Below, one piece after another: positions 37,860 to 47,127 of a stretch of DNA of 64,000 nucleotides. A program made the position numbers and the translations under genes. The number at the start of each line of letters is the position of its first letter. The stretch's first letter is position 1. Source of the stretch: Bacteroidales bacterium (GTDB taxonomy: Bacteria > Bacteroidota > Bacteroidia > Bacteroidales > Muribaculaceae); assembly GCA_015061055.1 (NCBI GenBank), contig SUXH01000001.1, positions 150,338 through 214,337 of the forward strand, read 5' to 3'. The notes under the pieces were generated by a model. That model was given only the letters and a program-made list of their open reading frames with translations, ran no database searches and was not told the origin of the DNA.

Positions 37860-38324
37860 TTATTTGTTTTTACGTTTAATTTTTCGTACACAATTATTAC
37901 ACATTCCATATACATTAAGTTGGAAATATTTAGTTGTGAAAGAATTGTATTTTCTTGCATTCATATATGCAGAAAATTCTAGATCTTTAACCTCTTTTAC
38001 TTTACCACATTCAGTGCATATGAGAAAATACTGATTAGTTGTATTTCCAACTACTTTCCCATATTTGGCTTGTTGCTTATCGAATGAATGTTTTTTTACA
38101 AGCCCACATTCAATGAGTAGATTTATTGTGTTGTATATGGTTGCTTTACTAACGTGAAATGAATCATCATCAAGCATTGAGTGTAATGTTTCGATATCAA
38201 AATGCTTATTCAAAGAAAAAATTTTCTCAAGGATAGTAAAACGCTCTGTAGTTTTTCGCAATTTTTTACTATCCAAGAAAAGTGTAAATTTATTCTTAGC
38301 TAATATTTTGATTTTCTCTTCCAT
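37860..38324 (-). CDS. Fur family transcriptional regulator
   Basis: This 154-aa metal-responsive repressor has an N-terminal winged helix, with recognition helix near HVSKATIYNTINLLIECGLV. Two CxxC pairs (CTECGKVKEV and CNNCVRKI) likely form the structural Zn site. The subgroup (Fur, PerR or Zur) cannot be decided. The usual His-rich sensing stretch is weak, so its metal is uncertain. It precedes purA by 24 bases and follows the nucleotidyltransferase by 65 bases. Confidence 0.88.
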   Translation of the reverse strand: MEEKIKILAKNKFTLFLDSKKLRKTTERFTILEKIFSLNKHFDIETLHSMLDDDSFHVSKATIYNTINLLIECGLVKKHSFDKQQAKYGKVVGNTTNQYFLICTECGKVKEVKDLEFSAYMNARKYNSFTTKYFQLNVYGMCNNCVRKIKRKNK

Positions 38325-38389
38325 TAAATTTTTGTTATTTCATCACCTTACAAAGAAAGTATATTTGTGTGAAATTTAGATGAATACTG

Positions 38390-39301
38390 TCAAAATAACT
38401 TTTGAGGGTATTCACCGGAATCAACTAAATTTTTGATGCGTTCTACGACGTTTGATCTGTCTTCGGAATAAGTAACTCCGAACCATTTTGCATCGGTATC
38501 CAAAATTTTAACTTTTGATATATTATTGGATATAAGATGGTCAACCATAGTTGGTATATAAAATTCACTCTTGAGATTAGTTAGATTTTTGGTGTCATTT
38601 AAGAAATTAATAAAGAAATTCTTGCTATGTTGAAAATAATCGGGAGTGAATCCCCACATATTCATTGATACCGGACAGTTTTTATCAATTTCAATCCACT
38701 CGTTGTCTGTGCTATGGTAACAAACATTATCGCCAATACGTTTAATTTCAGTACGCTCAATTACTTGTGTGAGAAAATTGTTAGAATCCTTGTCGCAAAC
38801 TCCGCGAGAAACTGTGCCATTTTCAGAAAGTGTGTTGCAAACTTTAAATCCTACCATTGCATAATTGTTTTCTTGTTCAGGATTTAAGTCAGATAAATAT
38901 TTTCCAATAACCTTGAAAGAATCTCGGTTATAAAAATCATCACAATTTATAACGCAGAATGGCTCGTTTATTACATTTTCTGCCATCATAATAGCGTGAT
39001 TTGTTCCCCATGGTTTTTCTCTTCCTTTTGGACATTCAAATCCATTTGGCAAAGCTTCAATTGACTGAAAAACGAGTTCAGTTTGTATCTTGTCTTCATA
39101 TTTAGATATAATTTTATCTTTGAACTCTTGTTCAAAGTCTTTTCGTATAACGAATACAGCTTTCCCAAAACCTGCTTGTATAGCATCGTAAATGGAATAA
39201 TCCATTATAGTCTCGCCATTTGGACCAACTCCATCGAGCTGTTTAAGACCACCATATCTGCTCCCCATACCGGCAGCCAATAATAATAATGTTGGTTTCA
39301 T
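38390..39301 (-). CDS. Sugar nucleotidyltransferase family protein
   Basis: This 303-aa protein has the NTP-transferase Rossmann-like fold. Its signature, LLLAAGMGSRYGGLKQLDGVGP (about 5-26), is the nucleotide-binding loop of sugar-1-phosphate nucleotidyltransferases. CVINCDDFYN supplies the metal-binding Asp. It follows galM by 2 bases, so the pair probably handles a hexose or hexose phosphate. The sugar and nucleotide are unknown. Confidence 0.85.
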   Translation of the reverse strand: MKPTLLLLAAGMGSRYGGLKQLDGVGPNGETIMDYSIYDAIQAGFGKAVFVIRKDFEQEFKDKIISKYEDKIQTELVFQSIEALPNGFECPKGREKPWGTNHAIMMAENVINEPFCVINCDDFYNRDSFKVIGKYLSDLNPEQENNYAMVGFKVCNTLSENGTVSRGVCDKDSNNFLTQVIERTEIKRIGDNVCYHSTDNEWIEIDKNCPVSMNMWGFTPDYFQHSKNFFINFLNDTKNLTNLKSEFYIPTMVDHLISNNISKVKILDTDAKWFGVTYSEDRSNVVERIKNLVDSGEYPQKLF

Positions 39302-39303
39302 TG

Positions 39304-40347
39304 TTATAATGTATTAAATGAATATTCAATAATTTGATTGTATCTCTCTCCCGGCTTTAGAAGTTGAGAAGGGAAATTAGGCTTGTTTGGTGCATCAGGA
39401 AGTCCTTGACATTCAATAGCAACAGCGCAATAGTCATAATACTTATGCCCGTTTTTGCCTAAGGGACAATCGTTTAACCAATTTCCTGTATAAACTTGTA
39501 CGCCAACTTGAGTACTTGATATCTTTAATACTCTTCCACTAGACTCTTCATATAGAATCCCAACCTCTTTTAAATTGTTGTTTTCAAAATTATCAACTAA
39601 CCAACAATGGTCATAACCTTTTGCAATCTTTAAAGCACTAAACTCGGCATGAATATCTTTCCCAATTCTCTTGGGTTTTGTAAAATCCATAGGAGTATCT
39701 TTAACAATTGCATATTCTCCTATTGGCACAAGGGTATCGTCGGTAGGTAAATAATAATTGCAGTTTAGTTGTAAAATGTGATCAAAAATATCTCCATTAC
39801 CTTCGCCTTTTAGGTTAAAATAAGAATGATTTGTTAGGTTAATAACAGTGTCGGCGTCAGTTGTGGCTGTTAACTCAATTGTTAATGTATTATTCTCCTT
39901 CCATTCGTATTCTACTATAGCCTTTACATTTCCGGGGAAATTTTCTTCGTTGTGTTTACTATGATATGTAAAACAAATTTTATTGCCTTTTATTTCAGAA
40001 TCCCAATTTTGATTTTGAAATCCTTCAGGACCTCCATGTAAAGAATTAGGACCACAATTTTTATTTAGAGAGTATTCTATTCCTTTAATAATAAATTGAC
40101 CTTTTGCAATTCGATTAGCATAACGTCCTGCAGTCTTGCCTGCACATGGCCCATCGTACAAGTAATCTAAGATTTTATCATAACCTATAACGACATCACT
40201 TATAACACCATTTTTGTCGGGTACATTTATAGATACAATACCTGCTCCAATACTTGATAGTGTTACACTAGCACCTGAAGTATTGGATATGGTATATATT
40301 TTAACAATACCTTTATGAGAGTTATGAGTAATTTCTTTTATTGTCAT
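39304..40347 (-). CDS. galM: Aldose 1-epimerase (galactose mutarotase)
   Basis: This 347-aa cytoplasmic enzyme interconverts alpha and beta aldoses. The catalytic His is in NLTNHSYFNLKG and the catalytic Glu in VAIECQGLPDAPN. AGRYANRIAKGQF and SLHGGPEGF are further family motifs. No galactokinase is in the window. A promoter box at 40379-40386 precedes it. Confidence 0.95.
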   Translation of the reverse strand: MTIKEITHNSHKGIVKIYTISNTSGASVTLSSIGAGIVSINVPDKNGVISDVVIGYDKILDYLYDGPCAGKTAGRYANRIAKGQFIIKGIEYSLNKNCGPNSLHGGPEGFQNQNWDSEIKGNKICFTYHSKHNEENFPGNVKAIVEYEWKENNTLTIELTATTDADTVINLTNHSYFNLKGEGNGDIFDHILQLNCNYYLPTDDTLVPIGEYAIVKDTPMDFTKPKRIGKDIHAEFSALKIAKGYDHCWLVDNFENNNLKEVGILYEESSGRVLKISSTQVGVQVYTGNWLNDCPLGKNGHKYYDYCAVAIECQGLPDAPNKPNFPSQLLKPGERYNQIIEYSFNTL

Positions 40348-40378
40348 AGATATATAAGCATTATAGATATTTGTTGTT

Positions 40379-40386
40379 CAAAGATA
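40379..40386 (-). promoter_or_regulatory. -7 promoter box of galM
   Basis: CAAAGATA reads TATCTTTG on the minus strand, 31 bases upstream of galM. Confidence 0.6.
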
Positions 40387-40411
40387 TATAAATTAATGCT
40401 ATTTTAAAAGC

Positions 40412-40444
40412 AATAATGATGAATATTTTCTATTCATCATTATT
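40412..40444 (-). terminator. Terminator of trxA
   Basis: A perfect 14-bp stem (40412-40425 with 40431-40444), a 5-nt loop, then a U-tract in the minus direction. Confidence 0.8.
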
Positions 40445-40469
40445 TAGTGTAAAGTCAAATGGAATATGA

Positions 40470-40784
40470 TTAAATAATCGACTCGATTAGACTAACTAAA
40501 TCTTCTCGTTTGATAGAACCAACTTTTCTTTCTTTAAGTTCCCCATCTTTGAAGAATAAAACTGTAGGAATGTTTCTAATACTATAGTCAGTACTAATAT
40601 CGGAGTAATCATCTACATTATATTTGCCGATTAGAACCTTTCCTTCATATTCATTAGCTAATTCATCAATAATTGGCGCAAGTTTTTTGCAAGGTCCGCA
40701 CCATTCTGCCCAGAAATCGATAACAACAGGTTTGCCTGATTCAATTTCCACTTTTGCATTTTCGTCAGTAAATTCGTAAGCCAT
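40470..40784 (-). CDS. trxA: Thioredoxin
   Basis: This 104-aa cytoplasmic thiol reductant has the active site WCGPC, with C29 and C32, and the cis-Pro in RNIPTVLFF. The short thioredoxin fold is complete. It lies 26 bases after dnaE with no promoter box between, so it is probably cotranscribed. A strong terminator follows. Confidence 0.96.
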   Translation of the reverse strand: MAYEFTDENAKVEIESGKPVVIDFWAEWCGPCKKLAPIIDELANEYEGKVLIGKYNVDDYSDISTDYSIRNIPTVLFFKDGELKERKVGSIKREDLVSLIESII

Positions 40785-40810
40785 AATTATGTAAATTTAA
40801 TGTTTGTGTT

Positions 40811-43800
40811 TTAGTCTTTATTTATTTCGAAATCAATCTTTTTGCTTTTAAGGAAATTTATTAATTCAACAGAAATAGGCATTTTATTCTGTGATTTGAA
40901 TAAGATAGTTTTTTCACTATTATCGTCGAAAATATTGAAAAATAAATTTCCTTTGTTTTGTGTTGATGTTGTTGCGAACTCTTTTAGTGGTTTCACCAAA
41001 TCTTCAGTCAATCTTTTGGCCGGAATTGTAATTGTAATACTATGTATTAAAGTTCCTTGTACTTTTTCAAGCAGTTCAATATTTATAAGATTGAAATCTA
41101 TTGTGTCATTGAATTTTCTCTTTTGATATGCGCCTCGTGCAATAATTGCCGTTCCAGGTATGCCATAATTCCTGAAATTTACGAAATTATCTTTAAATAA
41201 ACGAATCTCGTAGCTTCCAGAATAGTCCTCGAGTTTCAATATTCCAAAAGGTGCTCCGTTCTTGGTTGTTCTTTCAATAAATTCCACAACAAGTCCGCAG
41301 AATATTAGTTCTTTGTCAAGTTCATTAGTTTTTTCTTTAATTTCTTTTAGTTTTGTATTACAACCATATTCAACTTCCATATAATAAGGGTCTAATGGAT
41401 GAGCAGATAGATACATCCCCACATATTCTTTCTCTTTGTCAAGCATATAAATGTTTGACCAGTCTTCTACTATAGGAATTTCAGGTTTAGTTGTAAATAC
41501 TACATTCTCATCAAGACCTCCAAATAATGATGTTGCTTGATTTTGCTTATCTTCTTGATATCTGGAGCCATATCTCATTAATAATTCTAAGAATGTCTCG
41601 TTTTTGTTGTTTGTCCCAAAAAAGGTCTCACGTTTCACCTCTTTGAAACTATCAAAGCAACCGGCTAATACAAGGGCTTCCATAGCACGCTTGTTGCAAG
41701 AAGATAGGTTAACTCTCTCAACAAAATCAAAAATTGATTTATAAGGACCATTGGCTTCTCGCTCAGTAATGATAGCTTCTACTGCATTGATACCAACAGT
41801 TTTAATGCCTCCTAAGCCAAATCGAATCTCACCCGATTTATTTGCACTGAAATTTTTGTAACTTTCATTAATATCAGGCCCTTTTACAGGAATATTCATG
41901 GATTTACATTCATCCATAAACTTGGTGAGTTTTTCGATGTCGTTTAGATTGCGACTCAAAACGGCTGCCATATATTCCGATGGATAATTAGCTTTTAGGT
42001 ATGCCGTTTGATATGCAACCCATGAATAGCAGGTTGCATGAGATTTGTTAAATGCGTATGATGCAAATTTCTCCCAATCTTGCCAAATTTTCTCGAGTGT
42101 TTCCGGATTGTGACCATTGCTTTTTCCACCATCAATGAATTTTGGTTTCATTTGATCAAGCTTGTCGCGCAATTTCTTACCCATAGCCTTACGCAATGCA
42201 TCACTCTCACCGCGAGTAAAGTTACCTAATAGACGCGACAAAAGCATGACTTGTTCTTGATATACTGTAATACCATAAGTATCCTTTAGGTATTTTTCCA
42301 TTATAGGTATATCATAAACAATTGGTTTTCGACCATGTTTTCGGTCAATAAAATCAGGGATGTAATCCATTGGTCCTGGACGATAAAGTGCGTTCATCGC
42401 AATTAAATCCTCAAAGGTCGAGGGTTGCAACTCGATCAAATATTTTTGCATCCCGGGTGATTCAAATTGGAATGTTCCTACAGTTCTTCCTTCGCAGTAT
42501 AATTGATATGTAGGAGTATCATCAATAGGAATATTTTCAATATCAATGTCGATATTATGAGTATATTTGATATTTGCTAATGCTTCTTTTATAATTGAGA
42601 GTGTTTTTAGACCAAGGAAGTCCATTTTTATGAGTCCCGTAGTTTCTATAACACTACCCTCATACTGAGTTACAAGCATTTTGTTGCCATCTTTGTCGGG
42701 AGCAGTGCTAACAGGAACCCAATCGGTGATATCATCTCTACCAATAATTACGCCACAAGCGTGAACGCCTGTACTTCTGATATTGCCTTCTAATGCTTCT
42801 GCATACTCAATAGTTGACGCAACTACCGGGTTTGGATTGTTCTTTTCTGCCGCAAATTCAGGGAAGCATTTTAAACAATTGGATATAGAAATGGGATATT
42901 TCTTTCCATTGTCTTTGTTTGGCATATCATTTGGTTTGCTTGGTATAAACTTTGACAATCTATCACTTTCTGGTATTGGTAGATTATGAACTCGTGCAAC
43001 ATCCTTAATTGCCATTTTTGCAGCCATAGTACCATAAGTGATGATATGTGCAACCTTTTCTTCCCCATATTTCTGAGTAACGTATTTCAAGACACTTGCT
43101 CTGCCATCATCATCAAAATCGATATCAATATCGGGTAACGAAATACGGTCGGGGTTCAGGAAACGCTCAAAAAGCAAATCGTATTTTATTGGGTCGATTT
43201 GTGTGATACCAAGACAATAAGCTACAGCTGATCCTGCAGCCGATCCACGTCCCGGTCCAACAGATACGCCAAGATTACGTGCAGCTTGTATGAAATCTTG
43301 TACAATCAAGAAATATCCGGGGAATCCCATATTCTTGATTGTGTTTAATTCAAAGTCGATGCGTTCTGTGTGTTCTTCGTTGAGCTCTCCCCATCGCTTT
43401 TTTGCTCCTTCATACACGAGATATCGTAGATAGTCATCGTTATCGGTAAACCCATCGGGTAAAGGGAAGTTGGGCAGAATGGCATCGTGATCGATTGAAT
43501 ACATTTCCACCTTGTCCAAAATCTCCAACGTATTAGTAAGAGCTTCCGGTATATCAGCAAAAATAGCATTCATTTCTTCTTGTGTTTTTAGCCATTCTTG
43601 CTTACTATATAGCATACGTTTTTCGTCACTGAGAATCTTTCCTGTGGAAAGACATATTAGGCGGTCGTGAGCTTCAGCATCATTCTCGTTGACAAAGTGA
43701 ACATCATTTGAACAGATTAATTTGATGTTATGCTCTTGAGCAATCTTGATAATTTCAATGTTTGCTCTTTCTTGTAATAATATCGTTTCGTGATTTGCAA

Positions 43801-44470
43801 CAGGAACTGTAGCTTTGTGGCGTTGTAATTCCAAATAAAAATCATCACCAAACACATTTTTAAACCATTTAGCCGATTCGCGTGCTTCTTCTAAACGATC
43901 CTGAAGTATTAAACGAGGAATTTCACCACCAATACATGCAGAACAAATAATCAATCCTTCGTGATATTTTTGTAGGTGTTCTTTGTCGGTACGTGGGTGT
44001 GAATAGAACCCATCAGTCCATGCTTTAGATACTAATTTTATTAGGTTGTGATATCCTTTTTTATTTTTTGCCAAGACGATTAGGTGGCGTCCTGTATCAC
44101 TTTTTGATGTATGTTCATATAAACTCTTTTCAGCTACATACATTTCGCAACCGAAAATAGGTTTAAATAGTTGACTTTTTTTCTCCTCTATTTGGGATTT
44201 GATGTTTTCGATTTGTTCAATATCAAGAGTCTCTGCACTTTCTAAATTTTTAAGCTCTTTGTTTAGATTTTTGATATCACCATTTATCCCCCCATTAATT
44301 TTATTACAATAATCATGAAATTCTTTAATCCCAAACATATTTCCATGATCGGTAAGTGCAATACCTCTCATACCATCGTCTTTAGCTTTATTTACAATGG
44401 CGGAAATTGATGCTTGACCATCAAGAATTGAGAATTGAGAGTGCACGTGAAGGTGGACAAAAGGATACAT
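40811..44470 (-). CDS. dnaE: DNA polymerase III subunit alpha
   Basis: This replicative polymerase (1219 aa) has an N-terminal PHP domain beginning VHLHVHSQFSILDG with LTDHGNMFG. It carries the C-family catalytic core with GRGSAAGSAVAY and the catalytic aspartates in PDIDIDFDDDGR. A helix-hairpin-helix region and a C-terminal OB fold (LIFCGLVVEF) follow. About 50 residues of Lys/Glu-rich helix sit inside the PHP domain near residues 65-100, a frequent Bacteroidota insertion. It is flanked by a CBM9-like gene (28 bases before) and trxA (after). Confidence 0.97.
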   Translation of the reverse strand: MYPFVHLHVHSQFSILDGQASISAIVNKAKDDGMRGIALTDHGNMFGIKEFHDYCNKINGGINGDIKNLNKELKNLESAETLDIEQIENIKSQIEEKKSQLFKPIFGCEMYVAEKSLYEHTSKSDTGRHLIVLAKNKKGYHNLIKLVSKAWTDGFYSHPRTDKEHLQKYHEGLIICSACIGGEIPRLILQDRLEEARESAKWFKNVFGDDFYLELQRHKATVPVANHETILLQERANIEIIKIAQEHNIKLICSNDVHFVNENDAEAHDRLICLSTGKILSDEKRMLYSKQEWLKTQEEMNAIFADIPEALTNTLEILDKVEMYSIDHDAILPNFPLPDGFTDNDDYLRYLVYEGAKKRWGELNEEHTERIDFELNTIKNMGFPGYFLIVQDFIQAARNLGVSVGPGRGSAAGSAVAYCLGITQIDPIKYDLLFERFLNPDRISLPDIDIDFDDDGRASVLKYVTQKYGEEKVAHIITYGTMAAKMAIKDVARVHNLPIPESDRLSKFIPSKPNDMPNKDNGKKYPISISNCLKCFPEFAAEKNNPNPVVASTIEYAEALEGNIRSTGVHACGVIIGRDDITDWVPVSTAPDKDGNKMLVTQYEGSVIETTGLIKMDFLGLKTLSIIKEALANIKYTHNIDIDIENIPIDDTPTYQLYCEGRTVGTFQFESPGMQKYLIELQPSTFEDLIAMNALYRPGPMDYIPDFIDRKHGRKPIVYDIPIMEKYLKDTYGITVYQEQVMLLSRLLGNFTRGESDALRKAMGKKLRDKLDQMKPKFIDGGKSNGHNPETLEKIWQDWEKFASYAFNKSHATCYSWVAYQTAYLKANYPSEYMAAVLSRNLNDIEKLTKFMDECKSMNIPVKGPDINESYKNFSANKSGEIRFGLGGIKTVGINAVEAIITEREANGPYKSIFDFVERVNLSSCNKRAMEALVLAGCFDSFKEVKRETFFGTNNKNETFLELLMRYGSRYQEDKQNQATSLFGGLDENVVFTTKPEIPIVEDWSNIYMLDKEKEYVGMYLSAHPLDPYYMEVEYGCNTKLKEIKEKTNELDKELIFCGLVVEFIERTTKNGAPFGILKLEDYSGSYEIRLFKDNFVNFRNYGIPGTAIIARGAYQKRKFNDTIDFNLINIELLEKVQGTLIHSITITIPAKRLTEDLVKPLKEFATTSTQNKGNLFFNIFDDNSEKTILFKSQNKMPISVELINFLKSKKIDFEINKD

Positions 44471-44498
44471 AAAAATAGTGTAATTAAATGTGTGTTAG

Positions 44499-45179
44499 TT
44501 AAATAGATGCTTGTCCATCGGAAAAGAATAATTCACCGAAAAATTCTGGACGATGAAAGTCTGGTTTGGGGTAAATTATTGGAGACCAACTTAATAGGTG
44601 TGGCGCGCTCGTTTTTGAACCACATTTATAGAAGTTTCCTCGAATCATATTTGGGATATTGTTGCAGTCGATACCAATTAGTGAGAATGGTATGGCTACG
44701 ATAAGATTCCAAGAAAAGTTTCCTTCCATTTCTTCAAACGGACGAGTACCGCAAGATGCGTATCGCTTGATTAGAGATATTTCTTGGTCGGTTAATCGTG
44801 TTGGGTTTTCGCGAGTTTCGCGGTGCGAAGCATTTACAGTTCCAATACAATTAAATTCAAAGTTCCAATATTCTTTACTGCCAGGAACACTTAAGAAAAA
44901 TTCCACACAACTATCTTCAGCAACAGGAGAATTGTTAGTGTAATTAACGGCTCTAAGATAATTACCTCTTACGTAGAAGTCGACGTAGATGTATTTATCG
45001 GAATAAGCAATAGTAAAGGCTGTAAGTGGATGAAAATGAAACTTTTCCACCCAATTACGACATTTTATGTGATGCTTTTCTTCTTCTTGTTCAAGAAAAT
45101 TACTTACATCTTCCAAATTCATATTATCCAATTGAGGATAGTATGACATCGTTAATTGTTTTACAGTACTGTTGCTCAT
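44499..45179 (-). CDS. CBM9-like (DOMON fold) protein
   Basis: This 226-aa protein has the beta-sandwich pattern of carbohydrate-binding family 9-like proteins: DSCVEFFLSVPGSKEYWNFEFNCIGTV and FSWNLIVAIPFSLIG. No signal peptide is visible, so it seems cytoplasmic, which is odd for a carbohydrate binder. Bacteroides genomes have close relatives with the same start (VKQLTMSYYPQLD). The ligand is unknown. It overlaps the lysE-type gene by 4 bases and precedes dnaE by 28. Confidence 0.7.
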   Translation of the reverse strand: MSNSTVKQLTMSYYPQLDNMNLEDVSNFLEQEEEKHHIKCRNWVEKFHFHPLTAFTIAYSDKYIYVDFYVRGNYLRAVNYTNNSPVAEDSCVEFFLSVPGSKEYWNFEFNCIGTVNASHRETRENPTRLTDQEISLIKRYASCGTRPFEEMEGNFSWNLIVAIPFSLIGIDCNNIPNMIRGNFYKCGSKTSAPHLLSWSPIIYPKPDFHRPEFFGELFFSDGQASI

Positions 45180-45826
45180 AAAATGTTAGTAAAATAGTCC
45201 TTAATACCCATTATAAATCCAAATACTGACATTATCATAATTATAACACCAATAATTAGATTAACCAACCACATACTTCTTACGTTAAAGTGTGCTCTTA
45301 CTTTATTTACGAAATATGTAATTATAAACCACCATAGCAGTGCTCCTACAAAAATGAAGAAGAATCCTATTAAATAGTGGTAATATTGATAATCGGGAGA
45401 TAAGAAATTAAATCGAGCAAAAAAACTGATAATCAAGAATAAAATCAAAGGATTAGAGAATGTAAACAAGAATCCTGTGATGAAATCTTGAGGGTAAGAC
45501 CCTTTCTTTTGCTTCGGTGCTTTAATACTTCCCGCCGGATTTTTACGTAATATATATATAGCATATATCATAAGTGCAATGCTACCTATTATCTGCATTA
45601 TGTTCTGATTGGTTTCAATAAAATCGATTATAAAAGACAATCCTAATGCAGTAAGTAAGCAATATATTATATCGGATAGAGCAGCACCCAATCCTGTAAA
45701 AAAACCCGACCAACGCCCTTTATTCAATGTGCGTTGTATACACAATACCCCTATTGGTCCCATTGGTGCAGAAACCAATATGCCAATAGCAAGTCCTCTT
45801 AATATCATATATAGGATTAACTCCAT
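45176..45826 (-). CDS. LysE/RhtB family amino-acid exporter
   Basis: This 216-aa inner-membrane protein has about six hydrophobic segments. The signature LVSAPMGPIGVLCIQRTLNKGRWSGFFTGLGAALSD near the N-terminus is the LysE/RhtB hallmark. The exported amino acid is unknown. It heads the lysE - CBM9-like - dnaE - trxA run and has a promoter box at 45852-45859. Confidence 0.88.
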   Translation of the reverse strand: MELILYMILRGLAIGILVSAPMGPIGVLCIQRTLNKGRWSGFFTGLGAALSDIIYCLLTALGLSFIIDFIETNQNIMQIIGSIALMIYAIYILRKNPAGSIKAPKQKKGSYPQDFITGFLFTFSNPLILFLIISFFARFNFLSPDYQYYHYLIGFFFIFVGALLWWFIITYFVNKVRAHFNVRSMWLVNLIIGVIIMIMSVFGFIMGIKDYFTNIL

Positions 45827-45851
45827 TTTTTGTCAAAAACAATTTCAATAA

Positions 45852-45859
45852 CAAAGGTA
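45852..45859 (-). promoter_or_regulatory. -7 promoter box of the lysE-dnaE-trxA run
   Basis: CAAAGGTA reads TACCTTTG on the minus strand, 25 bases upstream of the lysE-type start. It lies back to back with the promoter at 45876. Confidence 0.6.
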
Positions 45860-45875
45860 ATAAAAAATATTGTAA

Positions 45876-45883
45876 TATCTTTG
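45876..45883 (+). promoter_or_regulatory. -7 promoter box of the secreted-protein gene at 45941
   Basis: TATCTTTG matches TAnnTTTG, 57 bases before the ATG. Confidence 0.6.
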
Positions 45884-45940
45884 TGTTCGATAATGATTTC
45901 GATGATTTTAATAGTTACATATAATTTAACTTAATGTGAT

Positions 45941-47032
45941 ATGAAATTAAATAAAGCCTTATTTCTGTGTTTAGCTCTAATTATATGCTCTTTGAATGTT
46001 ATAAAAGGGCAATCAAAGTATTATACTCATTTAAATAATTTTGGGGAATTTAATTGTGGAGGAACACGAATCAAGAATAATGTATTAGTGGATTTAAATA
46101 ATAGTTTAGATAATAGGTTCAATGTTATCACTACAAGTGATAATGGATCTAATCTAAGTTGTTTGGTGAGAATTGCAAATAGAAATAATACCGAAGGTCG
46201 TGTGGTAACAGTATATGACAAAGATGGAAATAAAATAAAGCAGAAAAAGACAGAATGGGGTTTTGTGTGGAACTATTTAGATGACGATAATTATTATGTA
46301 TTGAAATTGAGTTGTAATAATACGGCATTACATGATGTTTTCGATCAAAGGAGCATGACTTGTGAAGTTGTTAAAGTTGAAAATGGTGTATCTAAATGCT
46401 TGGAAAGCATAGAGTTATTGAAAGGTGTAAATTTATATGATAAATTAAACACAATAAAAGTTGATTTTGCAGAAAACTATGTAAAGTTAAGTATAGGAGA
46501 TAAGAAGTTACAACTGATAACAAATATATCATTGTGTTGCGACAATGTGTTTAATGTTGGATATTTTGTTGGTTCAGGTGCTGAAATTGAAGTCGAACGT
46601 TTCGTTGTAAAAAAGATTGAAGATAATTTGACTATGTTAGAAACAGGTTGGACTAAAACGTCGATTGAAGACTATTTTTCGGGAGGTAATAGAGATTATG
46701 TAGAAGGTATTTGGAGCTATTTAGATCGAAATATAGATGAAGATTATTTGAAGCTTGGAGGAAAATATAAGTTGGCCATAATAAAAAATGATAAAGGTGG
46801 ATATGATTTGTTATATTATGATGGTGCAATGGTAAACGCTGATAAATGGAGATGTGGAATGTTGAAAGGTCGATTGACAAAAACGAATTTTAAGGATATT
46901 TATGATTTAGTGTGGTGGGGTTCAGTTATGGATGGTTTTGATGATGATACTTATGCCACCCTTACAGACTTTAGTATTCTAACATTGTTCTTTCCTATAG
47001 AAAAAGGTCAAATTAGATTTGTTAAGATGTAA
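45941..47032 (+). CDS. Secreted protein of unknown function, lectin-like N-terminal half
   Basis: I do not recognise a family. A signal peptide (MKLNKALFLCLALIICSLNVIKG) begins the 363-aa protein. Residues 25-225 look like a jelly-roll of the concanavalin/LamG type (NYYVLKLSCNN and INTIKVDFAENYVKLSIGD are the strand patterns). A second domain from about 245 (YVEGIWSYLDRN, YKLAIIKNDKGGYDLLYYDG) resembles the substrate-free beta domain found after proteases or hydrolases in Bacteroidota. It has no lipobox or sorting domain. It is monocistronic. Confidence 0.6.
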   Translation: MKLNKALFLCLALIICSLNVIKGQSKYYTHLNNFGEFNCGGTRIKNNVLVDLNNSLDNRFNVITTSDNGSNLSCLVRIANRNNTEGRVVTVYDKDGNKIKQKKTEWGFVWNYLDDDNYYVLKLSCNNTALHDVFDQRSMTCEVVKVENGVSKCLESIELLKGVNLYDKLNTIKVDFAENYVKLSIGDKKLQLITNISLCCDNVFNVGYFVGSGAEIEVERFVVKKIEDNLTMLETGWTKTSIEDYFSGGNRDYVEGIWSYLDRNIDEDYLKLGGKYKLAIIKNDKGGYDLLYYDGAMVNADKWRCGMLKGRLTKTNFKDIYDLVWWGSVMDGFDDDTYATLTDFSILTLFFPIEKGQIRFVKM

Positions 47033-47076
47033 AGATTGAGAAAATGTGGGTTTGATATTTTATTGAATAAGAAAAA

Positions 47077-47112
47077 GAATAAGAGCGATGCCAAACGGAA
47101 TCGCTCTTATTC
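47077..47112. terminator. Bidirectional terminator between the 45941 gene and proS
   Basis: A perfect 13-bp stem (47077-47089 with 47100-47112) around a 10-nt loop, between convergent genes. Confidence 0.85.
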
Positions 47113-47127
47113 ATGAGGATATTAGAA

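Noticed and set aside
38361..38368. TATATTTG as a rightward promoter box between the Fur-type and nucleotidyltransferase genes
   Set aside because: Both neighbours run leftward and no rightward gene follows. It matches the consensus by chance in AT-rich sequence.
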